Below, one piece after another: positions 34,208 to 41,337 of a stretch of 64,000 nt of DNA. Location: assembly GCA_947626155.1 (NCBI GenBank), contig CANQRC010000001.1:4270-68269 (forward strand). Reading direction: 5' to 3'. Positions within the stretch are counted from its first letter, which is position 1; each line of letters opens with the position of its first letter. The notes beneath the pieces are model-generated. The model saw nothing but the letters and a program-made list of their open reading frames with translations, did no database searches and was not told where the DNA came from. The translations under genes were made by a program, and so were the position numbers. This DNA comes from an uncultured Clostridia bacterium. GTDB taxonomy: Bacteria; Bacillota; Clostridia; Christensenellales; UBA1242.

Positions 34208-34876
34208 TTAAATATTTTTTTCTGTTAAAAATGCCAAGGCGTCATCAAAGGATTTTGCCACAAACATACACTTTTTTTGCAATTTTTTTGGAGGCAAAAT
34301 TTGGTCTAAAACGTTTATGACTTTGCAGCCTGCGTCGAGCGCAGAGATTATTCCGTTTATGCTGTCTTCAAACACCAAACATTCCTCTGGCTTTAGTCCC
34401 AACTTTTTGCACGCCTTTTCATAGCCCTCGGGGTGGGGCTTGCCAAGAGTTAAATCATCTCCACTTATGATTGTGTCAAACATTTTTTCTTCGTCCATTC
34501 CAGCGCGCTTGAATAAGATTTTGATAAGGTCACGTGGGCTGCCGGAGTTAAGCCCAATTTTATATTTTTTGTTTTTTACATATTCAAAAATTTCTGTAAA
34601 GCCAGGCTTCGTGATGTCAATTTTGCTGGAGTATAGTTTTTCTAAAACCTGTTCTCGCCAAAGCCTGGAAAAATCTCTTACATCAAGATTTTCGGGCATA
34701 TATTGTTTAAAAAATATGTATTGTTGATTTAAATCCATGCCGCAAGATTTTTTTCTAACGCTTTCTGTTATGCCACTTAAATTATATTTTTTCTTTAAGT
34801 CCGCAAGCGCCTTTTTCCAAAGCTTTTCGCTGTCAAAAATCACGCCGTCCATGTCGAAAATAATTGCTTTTATCAT
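34208..34876 (-). CDS. HAD-superfamily phosphatase (beta-phosphoglucomutase-like subfamily)
   Basis: 222 residues from the ATG at 34876 (AAGGTGA upstream); the longer open frame runs into the tRNA gene and is rejected. Motif I is IIFDMDGVIFDSE, with a helical cap (about 16-85). Motif II is GLNSGSPRD. The motif III/IV region is GKPHPEGYEKACKKLGLKPEECLVFEDSINGI. Cytoplasmic phosphatase or phosphomutase of unknown substrate. It lies immediately downstream of the tRNA-Ser gene and may be read through from its promoter. Confidence 0.88.
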   Translation of the reverse strand: MIKAIIFDMDGVIFDSEKLWKKALADLKKKYNLSGITESVRKKSCGMDLNQQYIFFKQYMPENLDVRDFSRLWREQVLEKLYSSKIDITKPGFTEIFEYVKNKKYKIGLNSGSPRDLIKILFKRAGMDEEKMFDTIISGDDLTLGKPHPEGYEKACKKLGLKPEECLVFEDSINGIISALDAGCKVINVLDQILPPKKLQKKCMFVAKSFDDALAFLTEKNI

Positions 34877-34899
34877 GTGTTCACCTTGCTTTAATTTTT

Positions 34900-34989
34900 T
34901 GGCGCAGAGGAAGAGATTCGAACTCTTGGTGTGATTTCTCACACACAGCCTTTCCAGGGCTGCACCTTAAACCACTCGGACACCTCTGC
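34900..34989 (-). tRNA. tRNA-Ser (anticodon GGA)
   Basis: 90 bases including an encoded CCA. Acceptor stem GCAGAGG/CCTCTGC with discriminator G. Anticodon stem CAGCC/GGCTG with loop CTGGAAA gives anticodon GGA (codons UCC/UCU). The long variable arm is a hairpin (GTGTGAGAAATCACAC), as expected for class II serine tRNA. The T arm contains GTTCGAATC. Confidence 0.96.
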
Positions 34990-35003
34990 ACAGTGCGAGA
35001 TAG

Positions 35004-35032
35004 AGTTTAACACAATTTTTTTGAAAAATCAA
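35004..35032 (-). promoter_or_regulatory. Promoter of tRNA-Ser
   Basis: On the minus strand TTGATT (35027-35032), 17-base spacer, TAAACT (35004-35009), 14 bases before the tRNA 5' end. Confidence 0.65.
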
Positions 35033-35043
35033 CCAATTTTGAT

Positions 35044-35071
35044 TTGTTTTTCACTCAAAAAGTGATATTAT
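35044..35071 (+). promoter_or_regulatory. Leaderless-type promoter of the 35078 gene
   Basis: TTGTTT (35044-35049), 16-base spacer, TATTAT (35066-35071), ending 6 bases before the ATG at 35078; no ribosome binding site. Confidence 0.55.
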
Positions 35072-35077
35072 TTTGAT

Positions 35078-35713
35078 ATGAATTATCTAGAATTACACAA
35101 AGAGAGAATTAACTTTCTTGAAAGAAACAAAGAAAAGGACACTTTTATTGTGGGCGGCAAGGGGAATATTTTGCTTTCCGCTCCTCATGGCGTGGGGCAG
35201 GTGAGGCTTGGAAAATATAAAGTGGCTGAGATTGGAAGTTTGACCACGGCGCTTTATCTTCAAAGGCAGCTTTCGCTTCCGCTGATTGCAAAGACAAAAA
35301 ACAACTTTGACGACGCCAATTTTGATGAAAATAGCATTTACAAGCGCGAACTTTTTGATTTTGTGAAGAAAAACGATATTAAATATGTTGTTGATTTTCA
35401 CGGGCTTAGGGGCGACAGGCCTTGCGACGTGAATCTTGGCACTCATTTTGGGCAAAACATCCAAACAAATGTTCCACTTTTTGACGAACTTGTAAAAATT
35501 CTTGAGAAAGACGGCTTTGTTGTCACGGTTGACCAGCCTTTTATGGCAAACAAAAATTCCGTTTCAAGTTCTGTGAAAGAGAAGTTTGAAGATGTTTGGT
35601 CGCTTCAAATTGAAATAAACTGCTCTATTACAAACAATAGAAAAAATTTTAAAAAATACTCAAAACTTTTGCAGGCGCTATGCGAGTGGCTTAGGTGCGA
35701 AAAGTTTAAGTAA
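35078..35713 (+). CDS. N-formylglutamate amidohydrolase-like protein
   Basis: 211 residues. Metal-site pattern LLSAPHGVGQVRLGK near residue 35, then IYKRELFDFVKKNDIKYVVDFHGLRGDRPCDVNLGT (the DFHG metal/catalytic block) and a C-terminal LQIEINCSITNNRKNFKKYSKLL. This is the zinc hydrolase family that includes HutG-type N-formylglutamate deformylases. No histidine-degradation genes are nearby, so the substrate is unclear. The ATG lacks a ribosome binding site and lies 6 bases after a -10 box, suggesting a leaderless mRNA. Confidence 0.78.
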   Translation: MNYLELHKERINFLERNKEKDTFIVGGKGNILLSAPHGVGQVRLGKYKVAEIGSLTTALYLQRQLSLPLIAKTKNNFDDANFDENSIYKRELFDFVKKNDIKYVVDFHGLRGDRPCDVNLGTHFGQNIQTNVPLFDELVKILEKDGFVVTVDQPFMANKNSVSSSVKEKFEDVWSLQIEINCSITNNRKNFKKYSKLLQALCEWLRCEKFK

Positions 35714-35729
35714 ATTTTTAAAATAAATC

Positions 35730-35758
35730 TTGACATTTTGCAAATGCTATGTTATTAT
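35730..35758 (+). promoter_or_regulatory. Sigma-A promoter of the 35783 gene
   Basis: TTGACA (35730-35735), 17-base spacer, TATTAT (35753-35758); GGAGG precedes the ATG. Confidence 0.75.
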
Positions 35759-35782
35759 CAAGGTGTGCACGGAGGATGAAAT

Positions 35783-36091
35783 ATGTATTATTATGATGAC
35801 GACAACGAGTATGAGGATGACGGAGAAATTGTCACAAAAACAAGGGAAGAGGGGAATGTTGTTTTCCTGCAGGCGGCAATGAACACTTCCGTTCCCGCGG
35901 TCAGACAGTCGGCAGAACAATATATGAAAGAAAATAGAAACAAAAACGGCGAGCCTTTTTTAAGAGCCGTTGTGGAACTTGTGTTCTCCTCAATTGAGGT
36001 GATAAATCCAGAATATGCCACAATTGTTCAGGGGCAACAGTCTTTATCTAGCAGGGCGGAAAAGCAAAGAGACGAGGGAAGAGGGATGTGA
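35783..36091 (+). CDS. Small acidic protein, unknown
   Basis: 102 residues with a strong start (CGGAGGATG region, then ATG at 35783). The N-terminus is very acidic and tyrosine-rich (MYYYDDDNEYEDDGE). A helical middle follows (AVRQSAEQYMKENRNKNGEPFLRAVVELVFSSIEVI), then a basic end. No membrane or metal motif. It is transcribed alone and converges on the glycosyltransferase gene. Not recognised. Confidence 0.7.
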   Translation: MYYYDDDNEYEDDGEIVTKTREEGNVVFLQAAMNTSVPAVRQSAEQYMKENRNKNGEPFLRAVVELVFSSIEVINPEYATIVQGQQSLSSRAEKQRDEGRGM

Positions 36092-36103
36092 AACCCCTCT
36101 TTT

Positions 36104-37141
36104 TTATTTGAAAAATTGGTCGTTATAGACCACTGACGGGTGCTTTGGGAAAGTCTTTTTTGCCAAATTGTGATACTCGCGCGCCTCTTCAAAATTGCCA
36201 GAGTTGTAAAGAAGGCGCGTAAGTTCCAAAAGTGGAATTATATTTTCATAATCTTTGTAAACAAAACCGCTTTTTTGAGGCTCACACATAAGCGCCGCTT
36301 TATACCAAAAAATGGCAGATTTTTCGTTTTTGGAAAGGTCATAAGCGGAGGCAAGGCGGCAGCATAATTCGCTTGTTGGGGTGTGCTTTGAAAGCGCCAT
36401 TAAAAGATATTTTATTCCATTTTGAACATCATTTTTTAGGAGGAAACAGTCGCTTAAAATCATGTGGGCGCAGAGGTCATCGGGCGGAAAACCGTCCATT
36501 TTCAAAAACTTTTTCATCTCTTTTATGCAGGAAGAATATTTGTGATTGTAATATAGTTCGCGCGAATAATAATATTGCTCTCGCGCGCCAAATTTCACGC
36601 CGTTTCTTAGTGCTTTTTGATAAATTCTAAGGTTTCGCTTAGGGTCAGCGGCCTTTTCTTTTTTATGAAAAATTTCAATGTCTGTTTGGACAATTTTGCC
36701 GCGCGGAGGGATGGCCTCATGCACAAAGCCTTGCCACAAAAAGTGGCTTTTTCGCCTCAAAATGCGCTCGCGAAAATAGGAAAGTTCCAAATTTTTGCCG
36801 GTGAGATATTTGCACATATAAATGTCGGCGTCGGGCTGATTTTCTTTCAATTTCAGAATTTTTTGTATGTTTTCTTTGGAAATGACATCATCCGCGTCTA
36901 GCCACATTTGATAGTCGCAAGTGGCTTTTGAAAAAGAAAAGTTGCGCGCCGCGGAAAAGTCGTCTTGCCAGACAAAATCAAACACTTTGTCCGTGAATTT
37001 TTGCGCAATTTGCTTGGTGTTGTCCTTTGAGCCGGTGTCAACAATCACAATTTCATCGGCAAGCTGTTTTGCGCAGTTTAACGCCCTTTCAAGCACGGCG
37101 CTTTCGTCTTTTACAATCATGCAAACACTTATTGTGAACAC
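36104..37141 (-). CDS. Family 2 glycosyltransferase with TPR-like C-terminus
   Basis: 345 residues. The start is a GTG at 37141 with AGGTGAGG upstream. The GT-A domain at about 1-200 has ISVCMIVKDE, DEIVIVDTGSKDNT, the WLDADDVIS metal motif, and FLWQGFVHEAI. After that, helical repeats (REQYYYSRELYYNHKYSSC..., SELCCRLASAYDLSKNEKSAIFWYKAAL) look like TPRs, as in SunS-like and spore-coat-associated transferases. It probably adds sugar to a protein in the cytoplasm; target unknown. Confidence 0.87.
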   Translation of the reverse strand: MFTISVCMIVKDESAVLERALNCAKQLADEIVIVDTGSKDNTKQIAQKFTDKVFDFVWQDDFSAARNFSFSKATCDYQMWLDADDVISKENIQKILKLKENQPDADIYMCKYLTGKNLELSYFRERILRRKSHFLWQGFVHEAIPPRGKIVQTDIEIFHKKEKAADPKRNLRIYQKALRNGVKFGAREQYYYSRELYYNHKYSSCIKEMKKFLKMDGFPPDDLCAHMILSDCFLLKNDVQNGIKYLLMALSKHTPTSELCCRLASAYDLSKNEKSAIFWYKAALMCEPQKSGFVYKDYENIIPLLELTRLLYNSGNFEEAREYHNLAKKTFPKHPSVVYNDQFFK

Positions 37142-37213
37142 TTTTTTACCTCACCTTTTTTTATTCGCGGCAAAAAAATCTTGTCAAAAATAGTTAAAAT
37201 TTTTAAAATTGTT

Positions 37214-37241
37214 TTGTTTTCACAACTTTTTATGTTATAAT
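37214..37241 (+). promoter_or_regulatory. Promoter of the degV gene
   Basis: TTGTTT (37214-37219), 16-base spacer, TATAAT (37236-37241); GCGAGG precedes the ATG at 37272. Confidence 0.7.
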
Positions 37242-37271
37242 TCAAACGAAAATTTACAAGCGAGGTTTTTT

Positions 37272-38141
37272 ATGAAGAAAATTTGTGTCGTTACTGATAG
37301 CAATAGCGGAATAAGCCCAGAAGTGGCAAAGAGCATTGGCTGCGAACTTATTCCAATGCCATTTATCATTGACGGGGAAGAATATTTTGAGGGCGTAAAC
37401 TTAACCCAAGACAAATTTTATGAAATTCAAAAAAGTGGCACAAGAATCACCACTTCTCAGCCAAACATAAACAAAATTGTTGAACTTTGGACAAACTTGC
37501 TTAAAGATTATGACGAAATTGTGCATATTCCAATGTCAAGCGGGCTTAGCCAAAGTTGCGAAACCGCTTTGGGCTTTGCAGAGCAGTTTGGCGGAAAAGT
37601 TCAGGTTGTTGACAACAAGAGAATTGCAATCAGTATGCGCGGCTCTTGCATGGACGCTTTGAACATGGCAAGAGACGGCAAAAGTGCAAAAGAAATTAAA
37701 GAGTGGCTTGAGGAGACGGGGCTTGACTCTTCAATTTATCTTATGGTTGACACTCTTAAATACCTTAAACAGGGCGGAAGAGTGACGCCTGCCGCTGCCG
37801 CAATTGGAACGGTTTTGAACATCAAACCAATTTTGCAAATTCAAGGCGGAAAACTTGACAAATATGCAAAAGTTACAAGCATAAAGGCCGCAAAAATAAA
37901 GATGATTGAGGCTTTGAGAAACGACATTGAGGGCAGATTTGCCGAATTTGTCAGAGACGGCTCTTTGAGAATTTCTGTGGCACACACTTGCAATGAAGAG
38001 GCCGCAAAAGAGTTTGCCGAGGAACTTAAAAGAGAATTTCCTTCTATTCCTTTTGAATATATTGACCCACTTTCGCTTAGCGTTGCAACGCACACAGGAC
38101 CAAAGGTGCTTGCGTGCGGGTGTTATAGAATCTACAAATAG
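37272..38141 (+). CDS. DegV family fatty-acid-binding protein
   Basis: 289 residues from the ATG at 37272 after GCGAGG. DegV (FakB-like) proteins hold a fatty acid for phosphorylation by FakA. Seen: VVTDSNSGISPEVAKSI, the TSQPNINKI loop (T-S-Q-P is typical), HIPMSSGLSQSCETA, MVDTLKYLKQGGRV, LNIKPILQIQGGKL, and the C-terminal THTGPKVLACGCY. No fakA is in the window. Single-gene unit with a strong terminator. Confidence 0.93.
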   Translation: MKKICVVTDSNSGISPEVAKSIGCELIPMPFIIDGEEYFEGVNLTQDKFYEIQKSGTRITTSQPNINKIVELWTNLLKDYDEIVHIPMSSGLSQSCETALGFAEQFGGKVQVVDNKRIAISMRGSCMDALNMARDGKSAKEIKEWLEETGLDSSIYLMVDTLKYLKQGGRVTPAAAAIGTVLNIKPILQIQGGKLDKYAKVTSIKAAKIKMIEALRNDIEGRFAEFVRDGSLRISVAHTCNEEAAKEFAEELKREFPSIPFEYIDPLSLSVATHTGPKVLACGCYRIYK

Positions 38142-38165
38142 TGGGGGACACTAGAATTTCTTAAC

Positions 38166-38190
38166 GCGGGCAGCTCGCCCGCTTTTTTTT
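38166..38190 (+). terminator. Terminator of the degV gene
   Basis: GCGGGC (38166-38171), loop AGCTC, GCCCGC (38177-38182), followed by eight T residues. Confidence 0.9.
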
Positions 38191-38218
38191 GAATAAACTT
38201 TTTTTGTTTTAAACGCCC

Positions 38219-38303
38219 GCTGTCATGTTGAGCGAAGTGAAGGATCTCGGGCGGCGCTTCGAAGACAAGAGGTTGAGATTCTTCGCTACGCTCAGAATGA
38301 CAG
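38219..38303. repeat. Palindromic GAGCGAAG-type dispersed repeat
   Basis: An ~85-base element whose 30-base left arm (from 38219) and right arm (to 38303) are inverse copies with few mismatches, both built on GCTGTCAT..TGAGCG.AG.GAAG.ATCTC. This is the widespread intergenic repeat whose translation gives the spurious peptide CHSERSEES, seen here on the minus strand. It is richer in G+C than its surroundings. It is non-autonomous and its mode of spread is unknown. Confidence 0.8.
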
Positions 38304-38343
38304 CATAATAGAATGCGGGGCGAGCGGATAGAAAGGATGACAA

Positions 38344-38372
38344 CAAAAAAAACAGTCATTGGCTGTTTTTTA
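38344..38372 (+). terminator. Terminator-like hairpin before the HIT-RNase H gene
   Basis: A-rich AAAACAG, 7-base loop TCATTGG, CTGTTTTTT. It lies between the dispersed repeat and the next promoter. Confidence 0.6.
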
Positions 38373-38374
38373 TT

Positions 38375-38402
38375 TTGAGTTTTGGGTTCTTTCGTGTATA
38401 AT
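38375..38402 (+). promoter_or_regulatory. Promoter of the HIT-RNase H gene
   Basis: TTGAGT (38375-38380), 16-base spacer, TATAAT (38397-38402); ATGAGGT precedes the ATG at 38418. Confidence 0.7.
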
Positions 38403-38417
38403 ACAAATGAGGTTTAT

Positions 38418-39290
38418 ATGAAAGATTGCGTTTTTTGTAAGATTGTTAATGGCGAGCTGCCTTGTTATAAAATTTATGAGGATGATTTTGTTTTGGCGTT
38501 TTTGGATATTGCAAACGACATTGAGGGGCATACGGTTGTTGTTCCTAAAAAACATTATGAAAGTGTTTGCACCTGCGACAACACCACGCTTTGCAGGCTT
38601 ATTGAGGCTTGCAAGAAGATTGGAAAACATTATGTTGACGACTGCGGATTTGACGGCTTTAACATCTTAAACAACGCTGGGCAATGCGCCGGGCAGAGTG
38701 TTATGCATGTCCATTTTCACGTTTACCCAAGGCGCAATAACGACGGCAAGTGGCTTGCTCCAAACAATCCTGGCTGCGACAAAGAACTTGAGGAAATTTG
38801 GAAAAACATAAAAATTGAGACTGCTGCAACGCCAAAACTTGATGACGAAAACGCGGTTGTGCTTTACACAGACGGCGCTTGTTCTGGAAATCCCGGCGCA
38901 GGCGGCTGGGCGGCAATCCTCTCTTACAAGGGCAAGGAAAAAGTTTTGTCCGGCGGCGAGGAAAACACAACCAACAATCGAATGGAACTTATGGCGGTGA
39001 TTTCTGGCTTGGAGGCAATTAAAAAGGCGGAAAAAGTGAATATTTTCAGCGACAGCGCCTATGTTGTGAACGCTTTCAATCAAAATTGGCTCTCCTCTTG
39101 GCAGGCAAACAATTGGAAAACGAGTGGCAAGGGGGAAGTTTTAAACAAAGATTTGTGGCAAAGGCTTCTTGCGGCAACGGAGAAGTTTGAGGTTGAGTTT
39201 CACAAGGTTAAAGGGCATAGCGACAATGTTTTTAACAACCGCTGCGACGCCTTGGCAAGGGAAGAGATATCAAAACTTAAAAAAGACTAA
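38418..39290 (+). CDS. HIT domain-RNase HI fusion protein
   Basis: 290 residues in one uninterrupted frame. Residues 1-~125 form a HIT (HINT-type nucleotide hydrolase) domain: DCVFCKIVNGELPCYKIYED, FLDI, HTVVVPKKHY, and the triad H97-V-H99-F-H101. Residues ~150-290 form RNase HI: D152 in YTDGACSGNPGAGGWA, NNRMELMAVISGLEAI, IFSDSAYVVNAF, HKVKGHSDNVFNNRCDALA, so all four acidic residues are kept. RNase HI removes RNA from RNA-DNA hybrids; HINT enzymes cut nucleoside phosphoramidates. The two are normally separate proteins. The end overlaps ylbJ by 21 bases. Confidence 0.92.
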   Translation: MKDCVFCKIVNGELPCYKIYEDDFVLAFLDIANDIEGHTVVVPKKHYESVCTCDNTTLCRLIEACKKIGKHYVDDCGFDGFNILNNAGQCAGQSVMHVHFHVYPRRNNDGKWLAPNNPGCDKELEEIWKNIKIETAATPKLDDENAVVLYTDGACSGNPGAGGWAAILSYKGKEKVLSGGEENTTNNRMELMAVISGLEAIKKAEKVNIFSDSAYVVNAFNQNWLSSWQANNWKTSGKGEVLNKDLWQRLLAATEKFEVEFHKVKGHSDNVFNNRCDALAREEISKLKKD

Positions 39291-40223
39291 TAAACACAGG
39301 GTGACAAGGCAAGAGAAAATTGCGTGGGTCACCTTTTGTGTTATAAACAGTTTGACGGGCATTTTTGTGCGCGAAAGCATGGTGAGGGACTGCAAAACTG
39401 TGGAAATTCCGCCAAAACTTATCACAAAAGAACACAAAATAACGGCAAGTTTCACATTTGGAAGTTGTGAGAGCGAAAGGCAGCCTTTTGTTATTTCCAC
39501 AATTCCTTGCAAAAAGGCGGAAGTTTCGCTGCCGAAAAGGGAGAAAAGGGGCGAGAAGCACTCAATGACAATAAAGAAAATTGTTATTATGCAGCCGACA
39601 GCCAAAATGCTGTTTGTGGAATTTAGAACAATTTCGGAAAGGTCAAAAGACTTTTTGTCCTCTTCAAGCGGCTGTGAATTTTGGGCGCTTTCTTTCAGTT
39701 TGAAATTTCGATAAACCAGCCCATTCAAAATTGCGCCAAGCACGTGGCTGATAAAAAGAACATAGCCCACTGTGGCGCTTTTAAACATTCCAATTCCCAC
39801 CGCGCCAACAATAAACATTGGGCCGGAGGTGGAGCAGAAAGAGGACATTTTGAAGGCGTCCTCTTTTGTTATTTTTCCTTGAAGGAAGAGGTCGCTGACC
39901 ATCTTTGAGCCGACGGGATAGCCAGAGAGAATTGCCATGAAAAAGGCGTAAACTGAAATTGGCGGCGTTTTGAAAATTTTTTTCGAAAGCGGCGAAAAAG
40001 GGCGGGTGAGAGCGGACATTGTGTCTAGGCTTGAGAGGACTTTTGTGAAAAACATGAATGGCAGAACGGAGGGCAGAACGTTGAACGCCCACGCGGAAAT
40101 GCCGTCGAGGGAGCATTGGATGTATTTTGCAGGCGAGATGAGCATATTTGCCAGAAAAAACAAAACAAGGCCGCTGAGCGCAACTTTTTGAAAATTATTT
40201 ATTTTTTTTGCGTGAAATTTCAA
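39270..40223 (-). CDS. ylbJ: YlbJ-type sporulation integral membrane protein (GATE/nucleoside-recognition fold)
   Basis: 317 residues, TTG start at 40223 with GAGGGG upstream. About eight hydrophobic segments. Family blocks: SAWAFNVLPSVLPFMFFTKVLSSL, MAILSGYPVGSKMVSDLF, FCSTSGPMFIVGAVGIGMF, and GCIITIFFIVIECF, then a C-terminal SFGGISTVLQS. In B. subtilis ylbJ is sigma-E-controlled and needed for the spore cortex. The assignment rests on the G-Y-P-x-G and S-x-S-G-P-x-F-I patterns. Confidence 0.85.
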   Translation of the reverse strand: MKFHAKKINNFQKVALSGLVLFFLANMLISPAKYIQCSLDGISAWAFNVLPSVLPFMFFTKVLSSLDTMSALTRPFSPLSKKIFKTPPISVYAFFMAILSGYPVGSKMVSDLFLQGKITKEDAFKMSSFCSTSGPMFIVGAVGIGMFKSATVGYVLFISHVLGAILNGLVYRNFKLKESAQNSQPLEEDKKSFDLSEIVLNSTNSILAVGCIITIFFIVIECFSPLFSLFGSETSAFLQGIVEITKGCLSLSQLPNVKLAVILCSFVISFGGISTVLQSLTMLSRTKMPVKLFITQKVTHAIFSCLVTLCLLVFFKF

Positions 40224-40238
40224 ACAAACCCCTCAAAT

Positions 40239-40271
40239 TATTTGACTTAAAGCGGTCAAATATTTTAAAAT
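40239..40271 (+). promoter_or_regulatory. pta promoter with overlapping inverted repeat
   Basis: TTGACT (40242-40247), 18-base spacer, TAAAAT (40266-40271). TATTTGAC (40239-40246) and GTCAAATA (40255-40262) form an 8-bp inverted repeat across the -35 box, a possible repressor or activator site between ylbJ and pta. Confidence 0.5.
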
Positions 40272-40321
40272 CTTAATGTATTTATATTTTGATGTTTGTC
40301 CAAAAATGAAAGAGGTTTTGT

Positions 40322-41305
40322 ATGTTTGATATTGAAAATATTTTAAAAGAGGCCAAAAAGAGGCAAAAGACAATTGTCTTTCCCGAGGCAAGTTTTTCTG
40401 ACAGAACTGTGGAAGCGGTTAAGTTTTTGCAGAAAAAGAAGATTGTGAAAGTTTTGCTTGTGGGCGACGCAAGCGCAATGATTTTGAGGGACAAGGCTTT
40501 TGAAAAATTTGATATAATAAACCCAATCACATTTCCTGAAAGAGAAAAATTGGTTAAGACTTTGTATGAGAAAAGAAAGGAAAAGGGGCTGACCTTGAAG
40601 CAGGCAGACGAGCTTGAAAAAGACCCATATTATTTTGCCACGCTTCTTGTAGAATGCGGCTACGCTGACGGCATGGTTTCGGGCGCAGAAGGCACGACGG
40701 CAACAAGCATTCGCCCAGCACTTCAAATTATTAAGGGCAAAAACAAACAGCCTGTCTCTTCCTGCTTTTTGCTTTATGGGAAAAACAAATTTTTGAAAGA
40801 TAGGCCACTTATTCTTGCAGACTGCGGAGTTATTCAAGACCCTGACGCGGACACGCTTTCAATAATTGCCAGCCAAACGGTGGCAAGTGCAAATTTGCTT
40901 GGGATTGAACCAAAAGTTGCATTTTTGTCATATTCCACAAAGGGCAGTGCGAAGGGCGAAAGCGTGACAAAAATGGCGGCTGCGTGCGAAAAATTTAGGA
41001 AGAAAAACAAGGATGTTGTGTGCGACGGCGAAATGCAACTTGACGCCGCAATGGTGGAGAGCGTTTCAAAGCACAAAAGCCCAGAAAGCCCTCTTAAAGG
41101 CGAGGCGAATGTGCTGATTTTTCCGGATTTGCAGTCGGCGAACATCTGCTATAAGGCAATGCAATATGTTGGCGGCCTCACCGCGCTTGGGCCAATTTTG
41201 CAGGGGTTGAAAAAGCCCGTAAATGACCTCTCTCGCGGCTGCACGGCGTGGGACATTGTGGCAGTTAGTGCTATCACTGCTTTGCAGTGCGAAAATAAAG
41301 CATAA
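40322..41305 (+). CDS. pta: Phosphate acetyltransferase
   Basis: 327 residues, the short catalytic form. Converts acetyl-CoA and phosphate to acetyl phosphate and CoA. Typical blocks: KTIVFPEASFSDRTVEAVKFL, GYADGMVSGAEGTTATSIRPALQIIK, LADCGVIQDPDADTLSIIA, VAFLSYSTKGSAKGE, CDGEMQLDAAMV, ANVLIFPDLQSANICYKAMQYVGG, and PVNDLSRGC. AGAGG before the ATG. It forms an operon with ackA 32 bases downstream. Confidence 0.96.
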   Translation: MFDIENILKEAKKRQKTIVFPEASFSDRTVEAVKFLQKKKIVKVLLVGDASAMILRDKAFEKFDIINPITFPEREKLVKTLYEKRKEKGLTLKQADELEKDPYYFATLLVECGYADGMVSGAEGTTATSIRPALQIIKGKNKQPVSSCFLLYGKNKFLKDRPLILADCGVIQDPDADTLSIIASQTVASANLLGIEPKVAFLSYSTKGSAKGESVTKMAAACEKFRKKNKDVVCDGEMQLDAAMVESVSKHKSPESPLKGEANVLIFPDLQSANICYKAMQYVGGLTALGPILQGLKKPVNDLSRGCTAWDIVAVSAITALQCENKA

Positions 41306-41337
41306 AAAATAAAAGCATAAGAAAAAAGGAGTTTATT

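Noticed and set aside
34877..34942. N-terminal extension of the HAD protein
   Set aside because: It would read through the 3' half of tRNA-Ser; the ATG at 34876 has a good ribosome binding site and starts right before the HAD motif.
38132..38359. 75-codon minus-strand frame containing CHSERSEES
   Set aside because: Classic spurious product of the dispersed palindromic repeat.
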